Assembly (NCBI GenBank): GCA_023416195.1
Contig: JAEZID010000571.1
Coordinates: forward strand, 1 to 11,815
Direction: 5' to 3'
Length of the DNA: 11,815 nt
Source: Pseudomonadota bacterium
GTDB lineage: Bacteria; Pseudomonadota; Alphaproteobacteria; Azospirillales; Azospirillaceae
In this document: piece by piece, positions 4,832 through 11,815 of the stretch
Layout: every line of letters begins with the position of its first letter
How positions within the stretch are numbered: the stretch's first letter is position 1
Program-made: the position numbers and the translations under genes
Notes under the pieces: model-generated
The model's input: the letters and a program-made list of their open reading frames with translations, nothing else
What the model was told of the DNA's origin: nothing
Database searches by the model: none

Positions 4832-7800
4832 CTACCGCATGTCCGGATCGGTCGGCGGCGCAGGAGCCGGCGCCGTCTTTCCATCCCCCAGGAAGAACAG
4901 GTTCCGCAGGAAACCCGGCGCCAGTACGGCCAACGGGTTCACCGACACGTCCGGGTCGCCCAGCGGACCCTGCACGCGCCACGTCGCGCTGAAAATCCCC
5001 TGCCCCTCGCCGCCGCTCAGCAAGTCGCCGAGCAGCGGAATTTGCCCGACGATGCGGTTCAGCCCGTACAGCGGCACGATGGTGCCGCGCAGGTTCGCCG
5101 TGTCGGTGCCGAGATCCACGTCGCCCTCCAGCGTCAGGCCGAGCGCCGAGCCGGAGGTGCGCAGATCCTTCAGCGTCACCAGCCGCCCATCCTTGCGGTA
5201 CTTGCCCGACAGGCGGCCGAAGTGGATGTCCTTGCCGCCGCCCATCAGCTCTGCGAAGCCGGCCGGCGAGATGGCGTTCAGGATGCGCGCCAGCACCGGC
5301 GGATCGACCAGCGCGTAGTCGGTCACCTCCACCGCGCCCTCGATGGCGGCGTCGGCGCGCGGCTCCACCGTGCGGCCGGTGATGCGCAGGCTGCCGCCCT
5401 TGACCCGGTCGTTGAGGTCCAGCGCGCGGATGGCGTCGCCCGCGTTGTCGGTGACGATGCTCACGTCGTGGAAGCCCTGGGCGCCCGGCTGGTAGCGGAC
5501 GGCCAGCGTGCCGTCACGGCCCACCCGCGCGTTGATGTCCAGGTTCGTCCAGGACTTGGCGTCGCGCTTCAGCTGGCCGGACACTTCCGACAGATACCGC
5601 CCGTCCCCGAACACCACGCGGCCCAGCTTGACGTTGAAGTCCAGCGGCGTCGCCTTGCCGTCCTCGGGCTCCGGCGGCTTCGGGGCGTCGCCCCGGCCGG
5701 CCAGCGCGCGGGCGTCCAGGCTCTGCCCGGTGATGGTTCCGGCGTATCCCCCCTTGTCTCCTCGGGCGTTGGGGGGCCGCACGGTCACGTCGGCGCGGAT
5801 GTCCGTCTGGCCGACCGACAGCTGGTTCACCACCACGCGCGACACCGCCATGGTCGGCTGCGCCAGCTCCACCACCGCCTGCCCGTTCAGACCGCCGGCA
5901 TTGACCGTCAGGCCGGTGACGCGCGTCACGCGGTCCTTCTGGAACTCCAGCGCCAGCTTGCCCGTGCCGGGCACGCCCGGCTTCTTCTCCCAGCCCAGTT
6001 CCGGGATGGACAGGTGGGTCTTCTCCAGGTTCATCGCGGCGGTCAGGGCGAAGCGCTTGCGCTGGTCGATGGTGAACAGCACGTCCGCCCCCAGCGGCCC
6101 GGTCACGTATTCCTGAAGGTCGATGCCGTGGCTGCGCAGGTCCTTGGCGTCGATGTCGCCCTTGACGGTGATTCGCGTGCGCGGCCCCTTGGCGGTGGAG
6201 TCGAACTGCTCCTTCCAGTCGATGGCGACGGGTACGCCGTCCAGCTTGGTGGTGCCCTTGATCGCCATGGCGTTCATGTCGAGCACCAGCGACAGCTCGC
6301 CGTCCGTGGCGTTCAGGCCGGCGGCGACCTTCTCCGCCCCGACCCCGCGCAGCTTCGCGGTGACGTCGAGGTTCAGGTCCTCCACCTTCAGGTCGGCCAG
6401 CAGCGGGAACTGGAAATGCAGCTGCGCGTCGGCCGTGCCCTGCGTCTTCTTCGGGTCGAGGTCGAGGCGGCTGGGGTAGCCCAGCGGCGGGCTGTCCAGC
6501 ACGGTCAGGATGGTGCGCACCGGCCCGCGCACCGGGATCCGGATGTCCATGTGCTCCTTCTCGATATCCAGACCGCTGATGACCACCGTCCCGTCGCCCA
6601 CCGTCACGTCGCCGATGCGCCCGCCCTTGGTCTGGATGGTGAAGGTCTTGCCGTCGGTGATCGCCTCCAGCCCCGCCCCGGTGACGACCGGCAGCGGGTG
6701 GAAGTAGTCCACCGTCATGTCCTCGCCCCGGATCGTCGCCTGGAAATGCGTGGTATCGATAGCCTCCAGGTCGTCGAGCGGCCCGGCGAGGCCGACCGTC
6801 GCCGTCGCCTCCTGCACCACGCCGTGCGACAGGTTGGCCGTCACCCACTCCCGCGCGTTGGGGCTCACCCCCAGCGGCCAAAGGCGGCGCAGCGCCTCCA
6901 CCGGCACTTGGCGCGCGGTCACGGCGGCCTCCACGGCCAGTTGCCCGTCCGGCGCGGTGGCGCGCGCCGTGCCCTCCAGCGTCGGCCCGCCGAGGTCGAG
7001 CGCCAGCCGCTCCACCTTCAGCCACCCCGCATCCGGCCGCCCGGCCGTCCGTTCCCCCGTCAGGCTCAGCGCGGCCGACGCAATGGTCACGGGTTCGGGG
7101 AACAGCTCCGGATGCACGACGGTCCCGGCACCGGCCTGGAGGTCAAGGCGGCCCGCTTGTGGCTGGTATTCCGGGTCCAGCTCCACGCTGGCCACGCCCG
7201 ACAGAGGCACCGCCGCCGCGGCGAGCGGCTCCAGCATCGGCGCCAGACCGGCCAGACTCGCCGGCACAAGGTCCGCCAGCCGGGCGTTGACCGTCGCCCC
7301 CTTGCCCACCGTCTCCGCGCCGTCAAGGTCGAGCACCGCCGTGTGCCCGTCCCGCGCCACCTCGATGCGCGCGGTCGCGTTGCGGCGGTCCCCCTGTTCG
7401 GTCACGGTGCCGTGCCCGGACAGGCTCAGCGCGTCGGACACCACCGCCAGCCGCTCCACGGCCGCCCGCCGTCCGGCGACGTCCAGCGACCCGCGCGCCT
7501 GGATGCTCTCGATCCGGTAGGGCTCCGGCCGCAACTCGGGCAGCGTCACGGTTCCGGCTCCGCCACGCAGCTCGAAGCCGACGCGCACCGGCTCGAACCG
7601 CGCGTCCAGCGTCGCGTCCAGCCTGCCGCCGACCGGCACCGCCACCGCCGCGAGCGGCGCCAGCGCCGGCCCGATCCGCGCCAGCGAGGCCGGTTCCAGC
7701 CCTTCGAAGCGGGCGGACAGGCTGGTCGTCGCGTCGCCCATGGCGTGGAAGCCGGACGCCTCGACCAGCGTGCTCCGCCCCGCGAGATCGAGCGCGAGAC

Positions 7801-8473
7801 GGGCGCCGCCCGCGATGCCCCGCTCGTCGCGGGTCAGGACGATGTCGCTTTCGTTGGCGTGCCAGGACAGGCCCAGCATGCGGTTTTCCACCGTCAGGTC
7901 GGCCCCGGTGACGGTCAGCCGCCGCAGCAGGCCGAACGGGCGTTGCGGATCCGGCGGCTGGAGCAGGGTCTCGACGATCTCCCCCGCGAAGTCCGGTCCG
8001 CCCTCCGGTTCCTGCGGCTCGCGCCCGTCGGGGAGCGCGCCCGCGCGCACGTCGAAATCGAGGCTGCCGTCGGCGCGGCGCAGAATCTGGAGGCGCGGTC
8101 GGATCAGCTCCAGCCGCGTCGGCGACAGGCGTCCGCGGAACAGCTCCCGCACCGAGAAGCCGACGCCCAGTTCCGGCACCGCCGCCAGCACCGTCCCTTC
8201 GGCGTTGACCGCGCGCACCCGCAGCGCCCGCAGGTCGAGCCGGGTCAGCCCTGCGCTTTCCTCCTCATCGACCCAGGAGATGACCAGTTCGCCGACATCG
8301 ACGGTGTAGCGCCCCTGCGGATCGCTCAGCGCGTTCTCGACATAGGGGGTCAGCGGGTCGAGCGTGATCGGCCCCTGCGCCAGCCGCCACGCGAGCAGCC
8401 CGCCCGAGGCCCCCACCACGACGACCGCGCCGGCCGCCGTCCAGGCCAGGATCTTTGCCGTGCGCCGAATCAA
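4832..8473 (-). CDS. AsmA/YhdP-like membrane-anchored protein (DUF3971 / AsmA-like C-terminal type)
   Basis: A 1213-residue envelope protein. One N-terminal membrane anchor (about 8-30, ILAWTAAGAVVVVGASGGLLAW) is followed by a very long beta-rich region that should sit in the periplasm. The C-terminal AsmA-like part includes GRLSGKYRKDGRLVTLKDLRTSG (about 1086-1108), a glycine/leucine segment VPLYGLNRIVGQIPLLGDLL, and GDPDVSVNPLAVLAPGFLRNLF (about 1172-1193), a typical ending of alphaproteobacterial members. E. coli relatives (YhdP, TamB, YdbH) form hydrophobic-groove bridges that carry phospholipid to the outer membrane; the same role is inferred here. Residues 252-350 and 395-499 are related repeats. 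The start is TTG at 8473: an in-frame stop lies 6 codons upstream, no ATG/GTG is available, and the anchor begins directly after it. No clear ribosome site is visible. The tail is Pro/Ala-rich. It is divergent from glnE by 81 bp. Confidence 0.85.
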   Translation of the reverse strand: MIRRTAKILAWTAAGAVVVVGASGGLLAWRLAQGPITLDPLTPYVENALSDPQGRYTVDVGELVISWVDEEESAGLTRLDLRALRVRAVNAEGTVLAAVPELGVGFSVRELFRGRLSPTRLELIRPRLQILRRADGSLDFDVRAGALPDGREPQEPEGGPDFAGEIVETLLQPPDPQRPFGLLRRLTVTGADLTVENRMLGLSWHANESDIVLTRDERGIAGGARLALDLAGRSTLVEASGFHAMGDATTSLSARFEGLEPASLARIGPALAPLAAVAVPVGGRLDATLDARFEPVRVGFELRGGAGTVTLPELRPEPYRIESIQARGSLDVAGRRAAVERLAVVSDALSLSGHGTVTEQGDRRNATARIEVARDGHTAVLDLDGAETVGKGATVNARLADLVPASLAGLAPMLEPLAAAAVPLSGVASVELDPEYQPQAGRLDLQAGAGTVVHPELFPEPVTIASAALSLTGERTAGRPDAGWLKVERLALDLGGPTLEGTARATAPDGQLAVEAAVTARQVPVEALRRLWPLGVSPNAREWVTANLSHGVVQEATATVGLAGPLDDLEAIDTTHFQATIRGEDMTVDYFHPLPVVTGAGLEAITDGKTFTIQTKGGRIGDVTVGDGTVVISGLDIEKEHMDIRIPVRGPVRTILTVLDSPPLGYPSRLDLDPKKTQGTADAQLHFQFPLLADLKVEDLNLDVTAKLRGVGAEKVAAGLNATDGELSLVLDMNAMAIKGTTKLDGVPVAIDWKEQFDSTAKGPRTRITVKGDIDAKDLRSHGIDLQEYVTGPLGADVLFTIDQRKRFALTAAMNLEKTHLSIPELGWEKKPGVPGTGKLALEFQKDRVTRVTGLTVNAGGLNGQAVVELAQPTMAVSRVVVNQLSVGQTDIRADVTVRPPNARGDKGGYAGTITGQSLDARALAGRGDAPKPPEPEDGKATPLDFNVKLGRVVFGDGRYLSEVSGQLKRDAKSWTNLDINARVGRDGTLAVRYQPGAQGFHDVSIVTDNAGDAIRALDLNDRVKGGSLRITGRTVEPRADAAIEGAVEVTDYALVDPPVLARILNAISPAGFAELMGGGKDIHFGRLSGKYRKDGRLVTLKDLRTSGSALGLTLEGDVDLGTDTANLRGTIVPLYGLNRIVGQIPLLGDLLSGGEGQGIFSATWRVQGPLGDPDVSVNPLAVLAPGFLRNLFFLGDGKTAPAPAPPTDPDMR
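6977..7720 (-). repeat. Internal tandem duplication in the AsmA-like gene
   Basis: Protein residues from 252 (LSARFEGLEPASLARIGPAL) and from 395 (VNARLADLVPASLAGLAPML) align without gaps at a constant offset of 143 residues over at least 70 positions. They share PASLA, LAPLAA/LEPLAAAAVP, GAGTV..PEL.PEP and the following strand. Each unit covers about 100 residues (DNA about 7720-7424 and 7291-6977). It indicates growth of the periplasmic groove by segment duplication. Confidence 0.7.
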
Positions 8474-8491
8474 GGGAGGACACCATCACCG

Positions 8492-8520
8492 TTGACCAAC
8501 GCCTGCCCATCGCGCAAGTT
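8492..8520 (+). promoter_or_regulatory. Candidate promoter for glnE
   Basis: TTGACC (8492-8497) is a good -35 box, followed after 17 bp by CAAGTT (8515-8520), a poor -10 box. It sits in the 81-bp gap between the divergent AsmA-like gene and glnE, giving a leader of about 28 nt. No NtrC or sigma-54 type site was recognised in this gap. Confidence 0.3.
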
Positions 8521-8554
8521 TTTGCCCACTCCTCGTGCAGGGACAATCACCATC

Positions 8555-11470
8555 ATGCCGACCGCCGCGTTGCCGAAGCCGTTCGATCCCGCCCTGGCCG
8601 AAAGGGGCCTGGAACGCTGGCGCCAGGAGGCGGCCAAAGCCCCGGAAGACCTCCGCGACTGGGCCGAGGCATACGCCGCCTCGCCCGAAGGCCGCGCGCT
8701 GCTCGACGCGGTCTGCGGCAACAGCCCGTACCTTGGCCAGACCCTGACGCGCGAGCTTCCCTTCGTGCGGCGCGTGGTGACGGACGGGTTTGACGCCGCC
8801 TTCGCCGAGCTGCTCCGGACGCTGGAGGCCGAATGCGGCGACGAGCGCAACATGGACCGGCTGATGACCGGCCTGCGCCTCGCCAAGCGCCGCGCCGCCC
8901 TGCTGATCGGCATGGCCGACATCGCGGGCGCGTGGGTGCTGGAACAGGTCACCGGCGCGCTGTCCGACATCGCGGAGACGTCGGTGCGGCTGGCGTCGAA
9001 CCACCTGCTGCGCCGGGCGGCGGAGGCGGGCACGCTGACGCTGCCGGATCCGCAGCGACCATGGGTCGGGTCGGGTCTGATCGTGCTTGCCATGGGTAAA
9101 CTGGGTGCGCGCGAACTCAACTATTCCAGCGATATCGACCTGATCGTCCTGTACGACGACGCCGTCGTGCAGACCCCCCAGCCGGACAACCTCGCCCGCA
9201 CGTTCATCCGTATCGCGCGCGATCTCGTGCGCATTATGGATGAACGCACCAAGGACGGCTACGTCTTCCGCACCGACCTGCGCCTGCGTCCCGATCCGGG
9301 CGCCACGCCGCTGGCCGTTTCCGTCTCGGCGGCCGAAATTTATTACGGCAGCGTCGGCCAGAACTGGGAGCGCGCGGCCATGATCAAGGCCCGGCCCATC
9401 GCCGGCGATCCCGACGCGGGCGCCCATTTCCTGCGCTTCCTGGAACCGTTCGTGTGGCGCCGTCACCTGGATTTCGCGGCCATTCAGGACATCCACTCGA
9501 TCAAGCGCCAGATCAACGCCCACAAGGGTCACCGTGAAGTGACGGTGAACGGCCACGATATCAAGGTCGGGCGCGGCGGCATCCGCGAGATCGAGTTCTT
9601 CGCCCAGACCCAGCAGCTGATCTTCGGCGGGCGCGACACCCGTCTGCGCATCGCCCCGACCCTGCTCGCCAACAAGGCGTTGTGCGCGGTCGGCCGCGTT
9701 CCCGAAGCGGCGGTCGTCGAGCTGGAGGAGGCCTACCGCTTCCTGCGCCGGGTCGAGCACCGCATCCAGATGACCGACGACCGCCAGACCCACCAGATCC
9801 CGGCCGACGACCAGGGCGTGGCGCATCTGGCGACCTTCCTCGGCTACGACGACGTGGAGGCGTTCCGCGCCGACCTGCTGGCCCAGCTCGGCCGGGTCGA
9901 GGACCGCTACGCCGAACTGTTCGAGGAGGCGCCCAGCCTGTCCGGCCCCGGCAACCTCGTCTTCACCGGCACCGACGACGACCCCGGCACGGTCGAGACG
10001 CTGCGCGGCATGGGCTACCAGGACCCCAGCCGGATCATCTCCGTCGTGTCCACCTGGCACCGGGGGCGCTACCGCTCCACCCGCTCCGGCCGCGCGCGGG
10101 AGCTGCTGACCGAACTGGTCCCGGCGATGCTCGCCGAACTCGCCAAGACGCCCGCCCCGGACGAGGCGCTGGTGAAGTTCGACAACTTCCTCGGCCGCCT
10201 GCCGGCCGGCGTCGGGCTGTTCTCGCTGTTCATCGCCAACCCCTGGCTGCTCGCCCTGGTGGCGGAGATCATGGGCACGGCGCCGCAGCTGGCCGAGACG
10301 CTGTCGCGCAACCCGTCGCTGCTCGACGCGGTGATCTCGCCCGACTTCTTCGACCCGCTGCCGGGCCGCGAGGGCCTGCGCGCCGAATACCAGCGCGTCA
10401 TCGCCGGCGCCCATATCCTGCGCGGCATCACCGACGGCGACCGCTGCGGCCCCTTCCTGGCCGACCTCGCCGACGTGGTGGTCCCCGAACTGGCGACCCG
10501 CGTGGAGCAGGAATTCGCCGCCCGCCACGGCCATGTGCCCGGCGGCGCCTGGGTGGTGGTCGCCATGGGCAAGCTGGGCAGCCGCCAGCTGACCATCACC
10601 TCGGACATCGACCTGATCGTGGTCTACGAGGCGCCGCCCGAATCGCGGATGTCCGACGGCGCCAAGGCGCTGGCCCCCAACGAGTATTACATCAAGCTGA
10701 CGCAGCGCCTGACCAACGCCATCACCGCCCCGATGGCCGACGGGCGCCTGTACGAGGTGGACATGCGGCTGCGCCCGTCCGGCAACGCCGGGCCGCTCGC
10801 CACCTCGCTGGAGTCCTTCACCAGCTATCAGGCCAAGGACGCCTGGACGTGGGAGCACATGGCCCTGACCCGCGCCCGCGTCATCGGCGGCGACCCGGCC
10901 CTGGCAGCCAAGGTCGAGTCGGCCATCCGCGCCGTGCTGACCGGCCCGCGCGACCCGGCCAAGACGTTGTGGGACGTGGCCGACATGCGCCGCCGCATCG
11001 ACAAGGAATTCGGCACCGGCAACATCTGGGACATCAAATACGCGCGCGGCGGCCTGATCGACATCGAGTTCACCGCCCAGTATCTCCAGCTCCGCCACGG
11101 GCACGACCACCCGGACATCCTGTCCATCGGAACGGCGGTCGCCATCGGCAACGCCGGGGCCGCCGGGCTGCTCGACCGCGCCGTGGCGGACGAGCTGGTC
11201 GCGACCCTGCGGCTGTGGCGCCGGATCCAGGGATTCCTGCGGTTGACCACGGACGGCGTGCTCGACCCCGGTCAGGTGTCGCCGACGCTGCTGGCGGGCC
11301 TGTCGCGCGCCGCCTTCCCGGACGAGGAACCTGTGGTTGACTTCGCGGCGCTCGACGCCAGAATCCGGGCCATCGCCGCCCGCGCCCATCGCCACTTCGT
11401 CGCCTTGGTCGAGGAGCCGGCGTCCAAGCTGCCTCCCCCAGAGACCAACGAAGAAGCAAAACTCCCATGA
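8555..11470 (+). CDS. glnE: Bifunctional glutamine synthetase adenylyltransferase / adenylyl-removing enzyme
   Basis: Controls glutamine synthetase by adding AMP to a tyrosine of each subunit (C-terminal half) and removing it by phosphorolysis (N-terminal half), in response to PII protein and glutamine. The protein has 971 residues, normal for the family (about 945-1000). Two nucleotidyltransferase domains are visible. The first has GKLGARELNYSSDIDLIVLY (181-200) with metal-binding Asp193 and Asp195; the second has GKLGSRQLTITSDIDLIVVY with Asp684 and Asp686. Each is followed by the matching helical segment (GRGGIREIEFFAQTQQL after the first, ARGGLIDIEFTAQYLQL after the second). Both sites look intact. 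The ATG at 8555 is the only in-frame Met near the start, with AGGGA 11 nt upstream. The open frame continues upstream through the antisense of the AsmA-like gene, but that part has no coding character. The stop overlaps the bcp start. Confidence 0.95.
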   Translation: MPTAALPKPFDPALAERGLERWRQEAAKAPEDLRDWAEAYAASPEGRALLDAVCGNSPYLGQTLTRELPFVRRVVTDGFDAAFAELLRTLEAECGDERNMDRLMTGLRLAKRRAALLIGMADIAGAWVLEQVTGALSDIAETSVRLASNHLLRRAAEAGTLTLPDPQRPWVGSGLIVLAMGKLGARELNYSSDIDLIVLYDDAVVQTPQPDNLARTFIRIARDLVRIMDERTKDGYVFRTDLRLRPDPGATPLAVSVSAAEIYYGSVGQNWERAAMIKARPIAGDPDAGAHFLRFLEPFVWRRHLDFAAIQDIHSIKRQINAHKGHREVTVNGHDIKVGRGGIREIEFFAQTQQLIFGGRDTRLRIAPTLLANKALCAVGRVPEAAVVELEEAYRFLRRVEHRIQMTDDRQTHQIPADDQGVAHLATFLGYDDVEAFRADLLAQLGRVEDRYAELFEEAPSLSGPGNLVFTGTDDDPGTVETLRGMGYQDPSRIISVVSTWHRGRYRSTRSGRARELLTELVPAMLAELAKTPAPDEALVKFDNFLGRLPAGVGLFSLFIANPWLLALVAEIMGTAPQLAETLSRNPSLLDAVISPDFFDPLPGREGLRAEYQRVIAGAHILRGITDGDRCGPFLADLADVVVPELATRVEQEFAARHGHVPGGAWVVVAMGKLGSRQLTITSDIDLIVVYEAPPESRMSDGAKALAPNEYYIKLTQRLTNAITAPMADGRLYEVDMRLRPSGNAGPLATSLESFTSYQAKDAWTWEHMALTRARVIGGDPALAAKVESAIRAVLTGPRDPAKTLWDVADMRRRIDKEFGTGNIWDIKYARGGLIDIEFTAQYLQLRHGHDHPDILSIGTAVAIGNAGAAGLLDRAVADELVATLRLWRRIQGFLRLTTDGVLDPGQVSPTLLAGLSRAAFPDEEPVVDFAALDARIRAIAARAHRHFVALVEEPASKLPPPETNEEAKLP

Positions 11471-11815
11471 GCGTCGAGATCGGAACCCCCGCCCCGGACT
11501 TCACCATGCCGACCGACGGCGGCGGCAGCGTCACGCTGTCGGCCCTGAAGGGCAAGCCGGTGGTGCTGTATTTCTACCCGAAGGACGACACCTCGGGCTG
11601 CACGTCGGAGGCCTGCGGCTTCCGCGACCAGTTCCCCGACTTCACCGGCGTCGACGCGGTGGTGATCGGCGTTTCCAAGGACAGCGTCGCCAGCCACGAC
11701 AAGTTCAAGGCCAAGTACGAGCTGCCCTTCACCCTCGCCTCCGACAAGGAGACCGGCGTGGCCGAGGCCTACGGCGTGTGGGTGGAAAAGAGCATGTACG
11801 GCCGCAAGTACATGG
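11467..11815 (+). CDS. bcp: Thiol peroxidase of the BCP/PrxQ type (3' end missing)
   Basis: A thioredoxin-dependent peroxiredoxin that reduces hydrogen and organic peroxides in the cytoplasm. The window holds the first 116 codons of a protein expected to be about 155 residues. The start MSVEIGTPAPDFTMP is typical. The active site YFYPKDDTSGCTSEACGFRD (35-54) carries the peroxidatic Cys45 and, five residues on, Cys50, the resolving cysteine position of atypical 2-Cys BCPs. VVIGVSKDSVASHDKFKAKYELPFTLASD (about 65-93) and VAEAYGVW follow as expected. The start codon overlaps the glnE stop in an ATGA, so translation is probably coupled. A glnE-bcp pair is common in alphaproteobacteria, by recollection. 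The C-terminus lies beyond the right edge. Confidence 0.95.
   Translation, partial: MSVEIGTPAPDFTMPTDGGGSVTLSALKGKPVVLYFYPKDDTSGCTSEACGFRDQFPDFTGVDAVVIGVSKDSVASHDKFKAKYELPFTLASDKETGVAEAYGVWVEKSMYGRKYM

Noticed and set aside
8467..8471. A GANTC (CcrM-type) site overlapping the TTG start of the AsmA-like gene.
   Set aside because: Such 5-mers occur by chance in any few hundred bases. Nothing else points to methylation control.
5042..8554. A plus-strand open frame antisense to the AsmA-like gene, continuous in frame with glnE (would give a 2142-aa protein).
   Set aside because: Its sequence is Arg/His/Gln/Pro-rich as expected from the complement of GC-rich codons. It shows no domain, and the GlnE family start lies at 8555 with its own ribosome site. 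The minus-strand protein here has an anchor and recognisable AsmA features.
8486..11395. A minus-strand open frame of 969 codons opposite glnE.
   Set aside because: It is low in complexity, without motifs, and opposite a fully convincing glnE. Long antisense frames are common at this GC content.

Overview
This window looks like chromosomal DNA from a high-GC alphaproteobacterium of the Azospirillum / Rhodospirillales type. The grounds are GC-rich coding sequence with strong third-position bias, a short-form serine acetyltransferase next to a COG2945-type hydrolase, divergent anmK/tyrS, and a glnE-bcp pair. The genus is inferred from remembered resemblance and gene order, not from a search.

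Layout, left to right. (1) 1-443, minus: the 5' part of cysE, cut by the window edge. It has a convincing promoter and palindrome at 557-585 and a leader of about 110 nt. (2) 707-1541, plus: a two-gene unit of a small serine alpha/beta hydrolase and a 50-residue putative lipoprotein. (3) 1563-2213, minus: a HigB-HigA type toxin-antitoxin pair, preceded by an array of TAACGG half-sites at 2228-2275. Its base composition is clearly less GC-rich than the flanks. (4) 2273-3337, minus: anmK (anhydro-N-acetylmuramic acid kinase, murein recycling). It diverges from (5) 3445-4698, plus: tyrS. The gap between them holds a terminator-like hairpin facing into anmK. (6) 4705-4831: a dense palindromic repeat between the convergent ends of tyrS and (7) 4832-8473, minus: a 1213-residue AsmA/YhdP-like membrane-anchored protein with an internal duplication. 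(8) 8555-11470, plus: glnE, the two-domain glutamine synthetase adenylyltransferase/adenylyl-removing enzyme. It overlaps by 4 nt with (9) 11467-11815, plus: bcp, a peroxiredoxin cut by the right edge.

Most of this is core housekeeping: cysteine synthesis, tyrosyl-tRNA charging, cell-wall recycling, envelope lipid transport, nitrogen control and peroxide defence. The only accessory-looking piece is the higBA module. I see no clear new multi-gene system. The points worth a second look are regulatory or structural: the half-site array before higBA, the hairpin plus T5 before anmK, the palindromic cysE promoter, the 127-bp repeat after tyrS, the duplication inside the AsmA-like protein, and the small double-Cys lipoprotein. 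No tRNA, rRNA, CRISPR array, insertion sequence or phage gene was seen. No gene-free stretch exceeds 300 bases; the longest is the 263 bases between cysE and the hydrolase.
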